DNA of 60,108 bases from positions 1-60,108 of the forward strand of contig NZ_JAEUFG010000024.1 in NCBI RefSeq assembly GCF_018588585.1. Reading direction: 5' to 3'. Of the stretch, positions 10,203-17,281 are shown piece after piece. Position 1 is the first letter of the stretch, and each line of letters opens with the position of its first letter. The notes beneath the pieces were generated by a model. The model was not told the DNA's origin, searched no databases, and was given only the letters and a program-made list of their open reading frames with translations. Made by a program: the position numbers and the translations under genes. This DNA comes from Bacillus sp. SM2101. GTDB lineage: Bacteria > Bacillota > Bacilli > Bacillales > SM2101.

Positions 10203-10559
10203 GTGAGTGAAACATGCGTTCCAACTGGTGTTGAGTTAAAAAGTACTGATTTTGGTTATACACTGTCATTGATAGGCGGTAAATATAAAATGATTATTAT
10301 GTATTGGCTTTTTGAAAATAAGGTTATGCGTCATAATGAGTTGAAAAGGTGTATTGCTACAATTCCATTTAAAACGTTAAGTGTCATGTTGAAAGAGCTT
10401 GAAAGAGATGATCTTATTATACGAAAAGAGTTTCCCCAAATACCTCCAAAAGTTGAATATTCATTATCTGAACGAGGACTTTCCCTCATTCCGTTATTAG
10501 ATATGATGTGCGAGTGGGGAGAGAAAAATCGTTTGTCAGTCTCCGAAGTTGGCAAGTAG
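10203..10559 (+). CDS. HxlR-family transcriptional regulator
   Basis: A 118-residue winged-helix regulator of the HxlR/YodB class. The DNA-binding core runs from about residue 20 (LSLIGGKYKMIIMYWLF...RHNELKRCIATIPFKTLSVMLKELERDDLI) to the wing and the helix LSLIPLLDMMCEWGEKN. A cysteine sits at position 5, where thiol-sensing members such as YodB and CatR carry their reactive Cys. Translation starts at GTG 10203 behind AGAAGGAGG. It converges on a quinone-reductase-type gene sharing one terminator, a pairing typical of electrophile or quinone detoxification. The inducer is not known from sequence. Confidence 0.85.
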   Translation: MSETCVPTGVELKSTDFGYTLSLIGGKYKMIIMYWLFENKVMRHNELKRCIATIPFKTLSVMLKELERDDLIIRKEFPQIPPKVEYSLSERGLSLIPLLDMMCEWGEKNRLSVSEVGK

Positions 10560-10567
10560 GAGTTATA

Positions 10568-10609
10568 ACAAAAAAAGTATTCTCTGAATTAGAGAATACT
10601 TTTTTTGTT
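10568..10609. terminator. Bidirectional terminator
   Basis: aaaaaaagtattctct and agagaatacttttttt form a near-perfect stem flanked by A and T runs, so it can serve both the HxlR gene and the convergent reductase. Confidence 0.88.
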
Positions 10610-11135
10610 ATATTGCCTTAAGAAATTCTAGAAAATCATGCGCACTTTGTTCAATTTCACTCTTCGATGGTTCATATTCTGCGCCATAAAACGCAAAGAA
10701 CGAACGATAATCTGCTTTGCAATATAAAGCAGTTGTTTTAAATGGAACTAAAATCTGTTCAAGTGTGAATTGATATCTTCCATTATCACTGTAATCTTCA
10801 TTTCTTATTCCGGCAGATACAGCAAGAGCAAGCTTACGACCTTGTAAATTATCTCCTTCTGGACCAAAGGCCCATCCGTGAGCTAAAACATCGTCCATCC
10901 ATTGTTTAAGAAGAGGTGGGCAATTAAACCAAAAGATAGGAAACTGAAAAATAAGATTTCCATGAGATTCAACCAATTTTTGTTCTTTTTCTACATCTAT
11001 TTTCCCATCAGGATAAACTTTATATATCTCATGGATAGTATATTGTTCAGGGTGTTTTTTTAATTCTTCAACCCATCTATTATTAACAACGGATGTTTCT
11101 ATATTTGGGTGTGCTATGACAACAAGAGTCTTCAT
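10608..11135 (-). CDS. Flavodoxin-fold NAD(P)H oxidoreductase
   Basis: A 175-residue Flavodoxin_2 family protein related to KefF, YwrO and MdaB-type quinone reductases. These FMN or FAD enzymes transfer two electrons from NAD(P)H to quinones or azo compounds. Seen are the phosphate-binding start KTLVVIAHPN, the central FQFPIFWFNCPPLLKQWMDDVLAHGWAFG block and the later LALAVSAG strand. GGAGGATGAC precedes the ATG. The neighbouring HxlR gene with an N-terminal cysteine suggests control by electrophilic stress, which is an inference. The true substrate is unknown. Confidence 0.88.
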   Translation of the reverse strand: MKTLVVIAHPNIETSVVNNRWVEELKKHPEQYTIHEIYKVYPDGKIDVEKEQKLVESHGNLIFQFPIFWFNCPPLLKQWMDDVLAHGWAFGPEGDNLQGRKLALAVSAGIRNEDYSDNGRYQFTLEQILVPFKTTALYCKADYRSFFAFYGAEYEPSKSEIEQSAHDFLEFLKAI

Positions 11136-11254
11136 GTCATCCTCCTAAATTTTATTTATTTTAACCTCGGAATTTATTATAAACTCAACAGCACATATTA
11201 TGTAAGTACGCACAATTAGTACAGGTACTTACCTAAAGGTAAGTATTATTGATC

Positions 11255-11435
11255 TTACCTTCTTTGTGAGAGAGGTGGTTTTTCAAAACGGAAGTCACCC
11301 TCAAGGTAAATACAAATTATGTTTGTTTGAATCTCCTACATGATGAGACATCACTCCTAGACTGTGACACCATATGATTGTTCCATCTTTTAGTATCACA
11401 AAATGATACCCAATTCCAGGCCATTCTAAAACTCA
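11255..11435 (-). pseudogene. Relic of an N-acetylmuramoyl-L-alanine amidase/PGRP domain
   Basis: Read on the minus strand, 11301-11432 encodes WPGIGYHFVILKDGTII and on through HHVGDSNKHN, the pattern of an Amidase_2/PGRP domain (xHFVIxxDGTI...HxGxxN). After a stop, the +1 frame continues EGDFRFEKPPLSQRR, which fits the following GDF motif of that family. There is no start codon and there is at least one frameshift, so this is a decayed fragment. It lies just before the second copy of the glmS terminator block. Confidence 0.6.
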
Positions 11436-11473
11436 GTCTTAACCTAGTGTTGGATTAAATCATTAAAAGATAA

Positions 11474-11596
11474 ACTTTATTTGTATAATATTGAATGATT
11501 GAAGTCGAACAATAATTTTGTAATAAAAAACTGGTTAGTTATAGTGCTAACCAGTTTTTTTGCAGTATTTGAGAATGTTATTAAACATATCTATTT
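11474..11596 (+). repeat. Second copy of the glmS terminator block
   Basis: This block repeats 9631-9752, with the terminator core identical and the flanks diverged. There is no glmS coding sequence in front of it, so the terminator here stands behind the amidase relic. Confidence 0.85.
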
Positions 11597-11815
11597 TCTA
11601 TTAGATAGATCATACTAAATTTCAAAAACTCATTATAGTTTCATTTAATTATTAATCCGATAGAAAAATTTGTTTTCAATTATAAAGAATGAACATCCTT
11701 TCGAAAGCATAAATCCGTTGTGTAGGCTAAAGAAAAGATAATGTACTTCTTGTAAGTTAAATTAATTAAATGGAGACAATCCACCGCTAAATTAACTAAT
11801 GGAGAACATGAGGTG
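11597..11815. other. Gene-free spacer
   Basis: Nothing clear is seen apart from two loosely similar segments (aaatggagaca and taatggagaaca). Confidence 0.4.
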
Positions 11816-11835
11816 TGTATATATAGAAACAAAGT

Positions 11836-12561
11836 TTATTTAGCTTTGTTTGAACCTAGTAATGTACATATTGTGTATACCAAATTAACAACCTCATCAG
11901 AAGCGTTATTTACATTAATCTCCACTACATCCTCAAAGGGGATAGTTATTCCTTGGTCACTATTTACCATAATAGGTATTGTAACTCCTGTTTGAAGTTC
12001 AAAATTTAAAGTGATAAGTTCTGAAACATCTCTTAACGAAATCATTCCTGTTTTTCCTATATTATTCGGTGAGTTTTGGTAAATGATGTCCGGTTGTATT
12101 TGATTAGGTTCTATTTGAGTACTCAGAACTGGATTAGTTTGTGAACATAATATTTCACAACAATTGTCTTTTGCATCTAATAATGTACAAATTTCGAATG
12201 AGTATTCTCCAGAAAATTCTTCTGTTGTACTTGCTTCAATTCTTATCATATCTTCAAAAGATATTGTTTGAATTTCTTCTGGGTTTATGGTGATATCTGG
12301 AGGTGAGGGTCCGACATGAGGTACTAAGGTTAAATTTATAGGTCCATTTCCTCCGTTAGGGATATTATGGAATGTAAGCATCCCTGTTTTACCAATATTA
12401 TCTGGGATTGCTTCATAAATAACTCGCGTTGTATTTATTGGTATAATACCAGTAATATTTGGAGAATTTATATCTCCTTGAGAACATAACTGTTTACAAC
12501 ATTTTGCTTCTTTTCTTGTACAGCATGAAAATCCTGTGTAGCCTGAGACTATTGGTTTCAT
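11836..12561 (-). CDS. Tandem-domain Ena-like (DUF3992-type) spore-surface protein
   Basis: The 241 residues consist of two similar beta-rich halves. Each is introduced by a cysteine motif (KCCKQLCSQ near 21-29, NCCEILCSQ near 132-140) and each ends FEICTLL or YTICTLL. The repeated pattern IYE/IYQ..NIGKTGM...PFED/SFED..RIE/EIN marks the duplication. The CC-x(n)-C connector followed by a jelly-roll-like domain of about 90 residues is how S-type endospore appendage (Ena) subunits are built. I infer a spore-surface role. A sigma-K-like promoter stands upstream. Alternatives are another cysteine-rich coat or exosporium protein. Confidence 0.6.
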   Translation of the reverse strand: MKPIVSGYTGFSCCTRKEAKCCKQLCSQGDINSPNITGIIPINTTRVIYEAIPDNIGKTGMLTFHNIPNGGNGPINLTLVPHVGPSPPDITINPEEIQTISFEDMIRIEASTTEEFSGEYSFEICTLLDAKDNCCEILCSQTNPVLSTQIEPNQIQPDIIYQNSPNNIGKTGMISLRDVSELITLNFELQTGVTIPIMVNSDQGITIPFEDVVEINVNNASDEVVNLVYTICTLLGSNKAK

Positions 12562-12596
12562 TTTATCATCTACCTTAAAAATATATTTTAATACAT

Positions 12597-12625
12597 TATT
12601 TTATGGAATTATTTATAAGAAAAGT
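12597..12625 (-). promoter_or_regulatory. Sigma-K-like promoter
   Basis: On the minus strand CATAAAATA (12597-12605) fits the -10 pattern CATANNNTA. An AC stands 18 bases upstream (12624-12625), one base longer than the ideal spacing. Confidence 0.45.
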
Positions 12626-12823
12626 GTGTATGTTTGTCCTAATTTGATTCATGATATTGGTACATTTCAAAGAATTACAGAACTTCATACATGTATGTTT
12701 AAAGATCTTGAAGAGGAAAAGGTGGAGAAGAATAATATAATATCTTTATATTTACTATTAATCTATAAAGTGGTTTCTGAATCAATTCAGACAGTCAATA
12801 GAATAAAGAACTATTTGCCCCCA

Positions 12824-13774
12824 CTAAAAAAACGGGCAAGCTGGGGGCTCGGATTCAACTTGACAAATTTCTTCCGGTATCACATTATCTCGTGGATTAC
12901 ATTGCTCAGCTAGTATTTTTAGTTTGACCGCTCCTGTTACTTTTATGTTTTGGCAAATATCAAGTCTTATAAATAACTCAAAACAGTTAGGTACTTTTAA
13001 AGATGGAACAAGGAAAGCTTCACATATAACATCATCAATTTTACAGTCAACGGTTGTGCCAACAGGTGCACATAATAAAAAGGTTTCAATTTCACAAAAT
13101 GGAAATACTCTACAAGTACTTTCCTCTCCCTTTTTATTAAAAATTACAACTGTTACAAAGCCTTGTTTTAAAACAACTACTTTTTGTAATGTAGTTGTTT
13201 TCCCATTAGGAAGTTTGACGATTACTTCTTTTCTGTTTTTAGGGTTGGAAAGTTCTTTACACTTAATAAAACAGAAACTGTGTGGCTCTAGTCGTTTTCC
13301 ATAACTGTCTGAAATAAAACATTTTACGTTCTTAATGTCGATTTCATCACCAGTAGGTTTGTGCTTAATATTTAATTTCAGCTCACCTTTACAAACTCCT
13401 TGTTCCCCTGTTTCATTGCGACAAAGAACTTCAATTGACTTCATATCAGCAAATGTTGCACAAAATTCTTGTCCCTCATTAATAATATTAATTTCTTCTC
13501 CATTTACGAACACTACTAATTCACCGTCACAACCACTTTGGAAAAAGATAGAGAAATTACCCGTCACATTTTCCACTCCGATGCTCTTCCAGACTGTAAA
13601 GGGGCTGCCACTATTACATGGAACACTGAAATCACAGCATACACAATCTTCAAAGAGGTTGTCTTTAATATCAATCGCTTCTTTAATCGTTATTTTAAGC
13701 AAGGGAGTAATCCAATCGAATACTTTGTTGGCTTCTATACAGTGTTTTAGTTGATTATTAAAAGACATAGACAC
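12824..13774 (-). CDS. Cysteine-rich spore-surface protein with an Ena-like domain
   Basis: The chain has 316 residues with about 25 cysteines. After the N-terminal segment CIEANKVFDWITPLLKI comes a domain (about 45-145) with CVCCDF, VTGNFSIFFQSG, EGQEFCATFADMKSIEVLC and CKGELKLNI. This follows the DUF3992/Ena order of strands. A second beta-rich half ends with VPNCFELFIRLDICQNI and VTGAVKLKI, a pattern I associate with Bacillus outer-coat or exosporium proteins of unknown role. The start is GTG 13774 behind GAGAGGTGAG. A good sigma-K promoter lies upstream. It may anchor or cap appendages; that is a guess. Confidence 0.6.
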   Translation of the reverse strand: MSMSFNNQLKHCIEANKVFDWITPLLKITIKEAIDIKDNLFEDCVCCDFSVPCNSGSPFTVWKSIGVENVTGNFSIFFQSGCDGELVVFVNGEEINIINEGQEFCATFADMKSIEVLCRNETGEQGVCKGELKLNIKHKPTGDEIDIKNVKCFISDSYGKRLEPHSFCFIKCKELSNPKNRKEVIVKLPNGKTTTLQKVVVLKQGFVTVVIFNKKGEESTCRVFPFCEIETFLLCAPVGTTVDCKIDDVICEAFLVPSLKVPNCFELFIRLDICQNIKVTGAVKLKILAEQCNPRDNVIPEEICQVESEPPACPFF

Positions 13775-13825
13775 AATGTGTTCTCACCTCTCTTTTCAAA
13801 TTTTTCTTAGAGTTTAACAATAATT

Positions 13826-13853
13826 TATGTTATGTAAATTTTTCACTCTACGT
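13826..13853 (-). promoter_or_regulatory. Sigma-K promoter
   Basis: On the minus strand AC (13852-13853), 17 bases, then CATAACATA (13826-13834) match the mother-cell sigma-K consensus AC-N16/17-CATANNNTA exactly. Confidence 0.65.
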
Positions 13854-13920
13854 GCTGAATATATAACCCATATCACTTTGCTAACAAAATAAGGGCCTCA
13901 TCAGTTAGAAATATACCTAT

Positions 13921-13948
13921 ACCAAAAGCTGTATAACTGCATTAACTA
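13921..13948 (+). promoter_or_regulatory. Sigma-K-like promoter
   Basis: AC (13921-13922), 17 bases, then CATTAACTA (13940-13948) has one mismatch to the sigma-K -10 pattern. It lies 31 bases before the start codon at 13979. Confidence 0.5.
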
Positions 13949-13978
13949 TTATAAATAATGGTTGAGGGGGTGAAATTT

Positions 13979-14350
13979 GTGTCATGTTCATGTAAAGATA
14001 AAAAAGGTGTTCACAAAGATTGTTGTTTTTCATGCTGTTCTACAAGTGAATTTTTTCAAGATCAATCCTGTTGTAACTTCACATTAACAGCTAATGCAGT
14101 TCAAGAAGTTTATGTAACGAATGTATTGGTTACAGCTACTGGAACCATCTCAATCACTGCAGGTCAAGTTGCAACATTTATAGTAATGTTCAGAAGAGGT
14201 GCAACTGTCGTTGACTCAGTAAACGTATTCGCTGACAGCTGTGTCGCGTTCACCGTAACTGATTTTGATAATATTCAAGTTACTGCACCAGCACTTGATA
14301 ATCCTGCTTCTGGTGAAATTTGTATCACTCCTAGATATAAACTTCGTTAA
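13979..14350 (+). CDS. Ena-like (DUF3992) endospore appendage subunit
   Basis: A 123-residue protein with a cysteine-rich N-terminal connector (CSCK...DCCFSCC...SCCNF) and one jelly-roll-like domain: VYVTNVLVTATGTISI, VDSVNVFADSCVAFTVTDFDNIQV and the closing GEICITPRYKL. This layout and the closing motif are those of S-Ena pilus subunits of Bacillus spores, which are cross-linked through the N-terminal cysteines. The start is GTG 13979, eight bases after the ribosome site GAGGGGG; the ATG at 13958 lies upstream of that site. It is divergent from the 316-residue neighbour, and both have sigma-K-like promoters. Confidence 0.7.
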   Translation: MSCSCKDKKGVHKDCCFSCCSTSEFFQDQSCCNFTLTANAVQEVYVTNVLVTATGTISITAGQVATFIVMFRRGATVVDSVNVFADSCVAFTVTDFDNIQVTAPALDNPASGEICITPRYKLR

Positions 14351-14559
14351 TAGAAAATATGAATTTGACCATTGATAATGCTAGAGGGCTCTACCATATA
14401 GTTTTATATATCTTTCCAATAGTACGTAAAAATGTTTAAGTTTATCCCGATACAATTTAAGGTTTTTTCAATATTTGTGTTTTACCCCCTTATTTTAGTG
14501 AAAGCACTCAAATATGGGTGCTTTTATAATTTAAATTAATTTTCCATTTGTTTTGTTAA

Positions 14560-14721
14560 GGCTCTTTTCGTAAACTTTGTTGCTATTTTGATTAAAAATG
14601 GACAGTTTGACGAGTTTTAGGAGTGCTCAATAATTGTTTAAATAGAAAAGATGCCACGAATGCTATATGTTTACGTGCTTATATCTTTGAACGAAAAGCA
14701 ACAATCAATGCGAAAACAGCC
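14560..14721 (-). repeat. MITE-like repeat, best-preserved copy, with 8-bp target duplication
   Basis: The 162-bp element starts ggctcttttcgtaaactttg and ends with the complement gcgaaaacagcc. The termini are 24-bp imperfect inverted repeats. It is flanked directly by tttgttaa on both sides (14552-14559 and 14722-14729), an exact 8-bp direct repeat as left by transposition. It lies between the Ena-like gene and the collagen-like gene. Confidence 0.85.
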
Positions 14722-14827
14722 TTTGTTAAATACAACACTAAAACTCTTGAAAAATGAATTTATAAAATCAGGAAATGAATGATACATACACACATATACA
14801 GTTAATTGAGACTACACACACGTCTAT

Positions 14828-14855
14828 ACATGCTAATTTCAATCCTCATAATATA
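14828..14855 (+). promoter_or_regulatory. Sigma-K promoter of the collagen-like gene
   Basis: AC (14828-14829), 17 bases, then CATAATATA (14847-14855) is an exact fit to AC-N17-CATANNNTA, 20 bases before the start codon. Confidence 0.65.
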
Positions 14856-14875
14856 AAGAAAAAAATGAGGTGAAA

Positions 14876-15505
14876 ATGATGTATAACGATGAAAAAGATA
14901 ACGTTTGTAACAGCTATAAGATCATACCGCCACCACCACAAGGAAAACAGGGGCCAGAAGGACCACGTGGGCAACAGGGATCACAAGGACCGAAAGGAGA
15001 ACAAGGACCGCAAGGAGAACAAGGACTGCAAGGAGAACAAGGACTGCAAGGAGAACAAGGACTGCAAGGAGAACAAGGGCTGCAAGGAGAACAAGGACTA
15101 CAAGGGGAACAAGGACTGCAAGGAGAACAAGGACTGCAAGGAGAACAAGGACCGCAAGGAGAACAAGGACTGCAAGGAGAACAAGGACTACAAGGGGAAC
15201 AAGGGCCACAAGGAGAGCAGGGACCGCAAGGAGAACAAGGGCCACAGGGGAATAATACGGGCAGTCAGGTCGTCCTTTTGCAATCATTATTGGCAACAAA
15301 GAGCAATATCGAAGCGGTTGTGGAAAAGGAAGTCTCCAAAATAAGTGATTTATACAACGTTATGAAGTTTGAAGAACAGCAGAAATTATTAGACGAAACA
15401 TTAAAGATGATTGATGAAAAGCTAATGGTGTTGCTGAATCAAAGTATGGAAGCAAAGAAACAAGCCGTAGCCAAGAAAAAAAAATGGTGGAAATTTTGGT
15501 CATAA
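14876..15505 (+). CDS. Collagen-like (BclA-type) spore-surface protein
   Basis: The 209-residue chain starts with a short N-terminal region ending IIPPPPQ, resembling the exosporium-targeting leader region of BclA-like proteins. Then come 35 uninterrupted Gly-X-Y triplets, mostly GEQGLQ and GEQGPQ. A coiled-coil-like tail follows ([19 protein letters not shown]...), ending in the basic-aromatic [10 protein letters not shown]. There is no BclA-type C-terminal trimer domain. At DNA level the stalk is an 18-bp repeat array of 14 units (about 14995-15247) and so likely varies in length. ATG 14876 is chosen because GAGGTG immediately precedes it. It probably forms a spore filament or fibre. Confidence 0.8.
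   Translation: MMYNDEKDNVCNSYKIIPPPPQGKQGPEGPRGQQGSQGPKGEQGPQGEQGLQGEQGLQGEQGLQGEQGLQGEQGLQGEQGLQGEQGLQGEQGPQGEQGLQGEQGLQGEQGPQGEQGPQGEQGPQGNNTGSQVVLLQSLLATKSNIEAVVEKEVSKISDLYNVMKFEEQQKLLDETLKMIDEKLMVLLNQSMEAKKQAVAKKKKWWKFWS
14995..15247 (+). repeat. 18-bp tandem repeat within the collagen-like gene
   Basis: Fourteen units of ggagaacaaggactgcaa and close variants encode GEQGLQ or GEQGPQ hexads. The units differ only at synonymous or Leu/Pro positions, which points to recent expansion. Confidence 0.9.
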
Positions 15506-15816
15506 ACATTCTATAATTGCACACAAAATTATCATTAAAAATGAGCACTATTTTATCCTAGTTATCTTGAGCTTTCCTATGTAACTATGGGGTGTGTATG
15601 TGACGATTATTGACTAAATGCTTTTAAATGAAATTATCTTTTTTTTATGTACTATGCTGCGTATAGATATTATAAATATAAAACTCCGTGCTAGAGCAAG
15701 CGATTGACTAGGTGGAGCTACAATCCCATCCAGTAATAGACTTTGTACCCTGTCCTAGAAATTGTGGGCAGGGGAATATTAGAGGATAATTAATCCAAAT
15801 GTTCTTTATAAAATCT

Positions 15817-15964
15817 GTGCGTAACCTTTGTTGCTTTTTCGCTTACATTATAGGACATGATGTGCATTAAATCATTTTTTATAAAAGATGAGATGCCCCG
15901 AATACTAGTTATATTCATGTTTAGCTCTTATTACGAAAAGCAATAAATAAACGCCGGAATAGCC
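15817..15964 (-). repeat. MITE-like repeat, degraded copy
   Basis: The order cctttgttgctttttcg, aaaagatgagatgcc, cgaaaagcaataa, gaatagcc follows the family in reverse orientation. The remaining spacer from 15506 holds a small hairpin near 15748-15775 and nothing else recognised. Confidence 0.6.
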
Positions 15965-16133
15965 TCTGTGTGTGTCCTTAATCAATATAATGTGTATCTC
16001 ATAAACAAAGAATCTTGTAGGAAAAAATAAATAACCCGAAAAAGAAGTGACTCCCAAGTTGCATGACGTCATAAGTTAGGTCGAAATGTTATACTATTTA
16101 ATAGAAATCGAGATCATAAACGAGGTGATTCGA

Positions 16134-16640
16134 GTGAAAGTTATCGAAACTGATAGATTAATTCTTCGGTGGGTAGAATACAGTGATGATGCATTTATCC
16201 TAACATTATTGAATGAGCCTGGATGGCTTCAATACATAGGAGATAAGGGAATTAAGACATTGGATGATGCGAAAGATTATATTGCATCTGGACCTCGAGC
16301 GATGTATGAACGAGAGGGTTTTGGCCTTTTCTTGACAGAGACTAAGGAAGATCACACTCCGATTGGTTTGTGTGGGCTGATTAAGAGGGCCGGTCTTGAG
16401 GATGTGGATATTGGTTTCGCATTTTTGGCTGACTATCAATCTAAAGGATATGCGTATGAGGCAGCTAGAGGGACAGTGGAATTTGCTAAAGGACTGAACT
16501 TAAACCGTCTTGTAGCAATCACCTCAAAAGATAACTATTCGTCTGCCAAATTATTAGAGAAGCTTGGTATGGAGCTTGAAGGGTATATGACACTTCCAAA
16601 TGATACGGAAGAGCTTAAATTATTTGCTTTGAATATATAA
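16134..16640 (+). CDS. GNAT acetyltransferase, RimJ/RimL type
   Basis: An acetyl-CoA-dependent N-acetyltransferase of 168 residues. Recognisable are TDRLILRWVEYSDDAFI at the N-terminus, FLTETKEDHTPIGLCGLI, the DIGFAFLADYQSKGYAYEA block of the acetyl-CoA site, and NLNRLVAITSKDNYSSAKLLEKLGM. The start is placed at GTG 16134, after CGAGGTGAT at 16121-16129; upstream in-frame codons lack a ribosome site. The substrate is unknown; relatives act on ribosomal proteins or antibiotics. It is a lone gene. Confidence 0.85.
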   Translation: MKVIETDRLILRWVEYSDDAFILTLLNEPGWLQYIGDKGIKTLDDAKDYIASGPRAMYEREGFGLFLTETKEDHTPIGLCGLIKRAGLEDVDIGFAFLADYQSKGYAYEAARGTVEFAKGLNLNRLVAITSKDNYSSAKLLEKLGMELEGYMTLPNDTEELKLFALNI

Positions 16641-16819
16641 CACTACCATGACTCATTAGAAAATGTTATTTAATGTGGTTGTTTTGGCCTTTGGTAGGTG
16701 TTAGAAAATATCCTCCTTACTAAGTATGAATGATGCATTACTCTATGAAAGCCTTTAAACACAGTAGAGGAATGGTCAGAAAAAATATATATGATTACTG
16801 GGAATGATAAGCAAAAAGT

Positions 16820-16852
16820 GGCGCTTTTTACTATAAAAAGCGTCTTTCTTTA
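16820..16852 (+). terminator. Terminator-like hairpin
   Basis: ggcgcttttt/aaaaagcgtc with a 5-base loop and the tail tttcttt lies 180 bases after the acetyltransferase gene. Confidence 0.6.
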
Positions 16853-17222
16853 TGATTTGTCCGAGATTGTTGAGTAACCATACTAGCAGTCTCAGTGTTG
16901 GTTGTTAAGTTAATGATTAAGTCATTCAAGAGCTGATCATTCATTTTAGTTCATTATTGACTGAACAGTATTCATAATTGGTGAAGAATAAAACTACACA
17001 TATTAAGCAATGTTATTCATTGTGATGGAAGTGACCATTGATCTAGGTGAACCAAAAAAACTACATTAAGTGTTATAGGTAATTAACAATGACATCATGA
17101 AGCAGCGGTTGAAATAACTCACGTGTAAGGGTCTAATACGTGAACGGATGAGTAATAAGAAGTGTTTTGAGTTGAATGTGAGATTATTAAATGTATTTAT
17201 TTGTAATTTAAAGGAGTATGTG
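16853..17222. other. Gene-free spacer
   Basis: No coding frame, repeat or RNA was recognised between the hairpin and the TetR operator. Confidence 0.45.
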
Positions 17223-17262
17223 TTAAAATGACCATAGTCATAAATTGACTATAGTCATTTTA
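17223..17262 (+). promoter_or_regulatory. Double palindromic operator before the TetR gene
   Basis: Two 12-bp palindromes, TGACCATAGTCA (17229-17240) and TGACTATAGTCA (17246-17257), lie 17 bp apart centre to centre inside a larger inverted repeat. They end 24 bases before the regulator start and are the likely autoregulatory TetR sites. Confidence 0.7.
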
Positions 17263-17281
17263 ATAGAGAGGAGGAAAATCT

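Noticed and set aside
12626-12913. Plus-strand frame of 95 codons
   Set aside because: No ribosome site or family; it runs into the antisense of the 316-residue gene's end.
14995-15247. CRISPR or satellite array
   Set aside because: The 18-bp units are contiguous, in frame and encode collagen triplets.
14922-15299. Leu/Val-rich minus-strand frame and an alternative plus frame in the collagen-like gene
   Set aside because: Both are shadows of the 18-bp repeat. Only the Gly-X-Y frame has a ribosome site and sensible ends.
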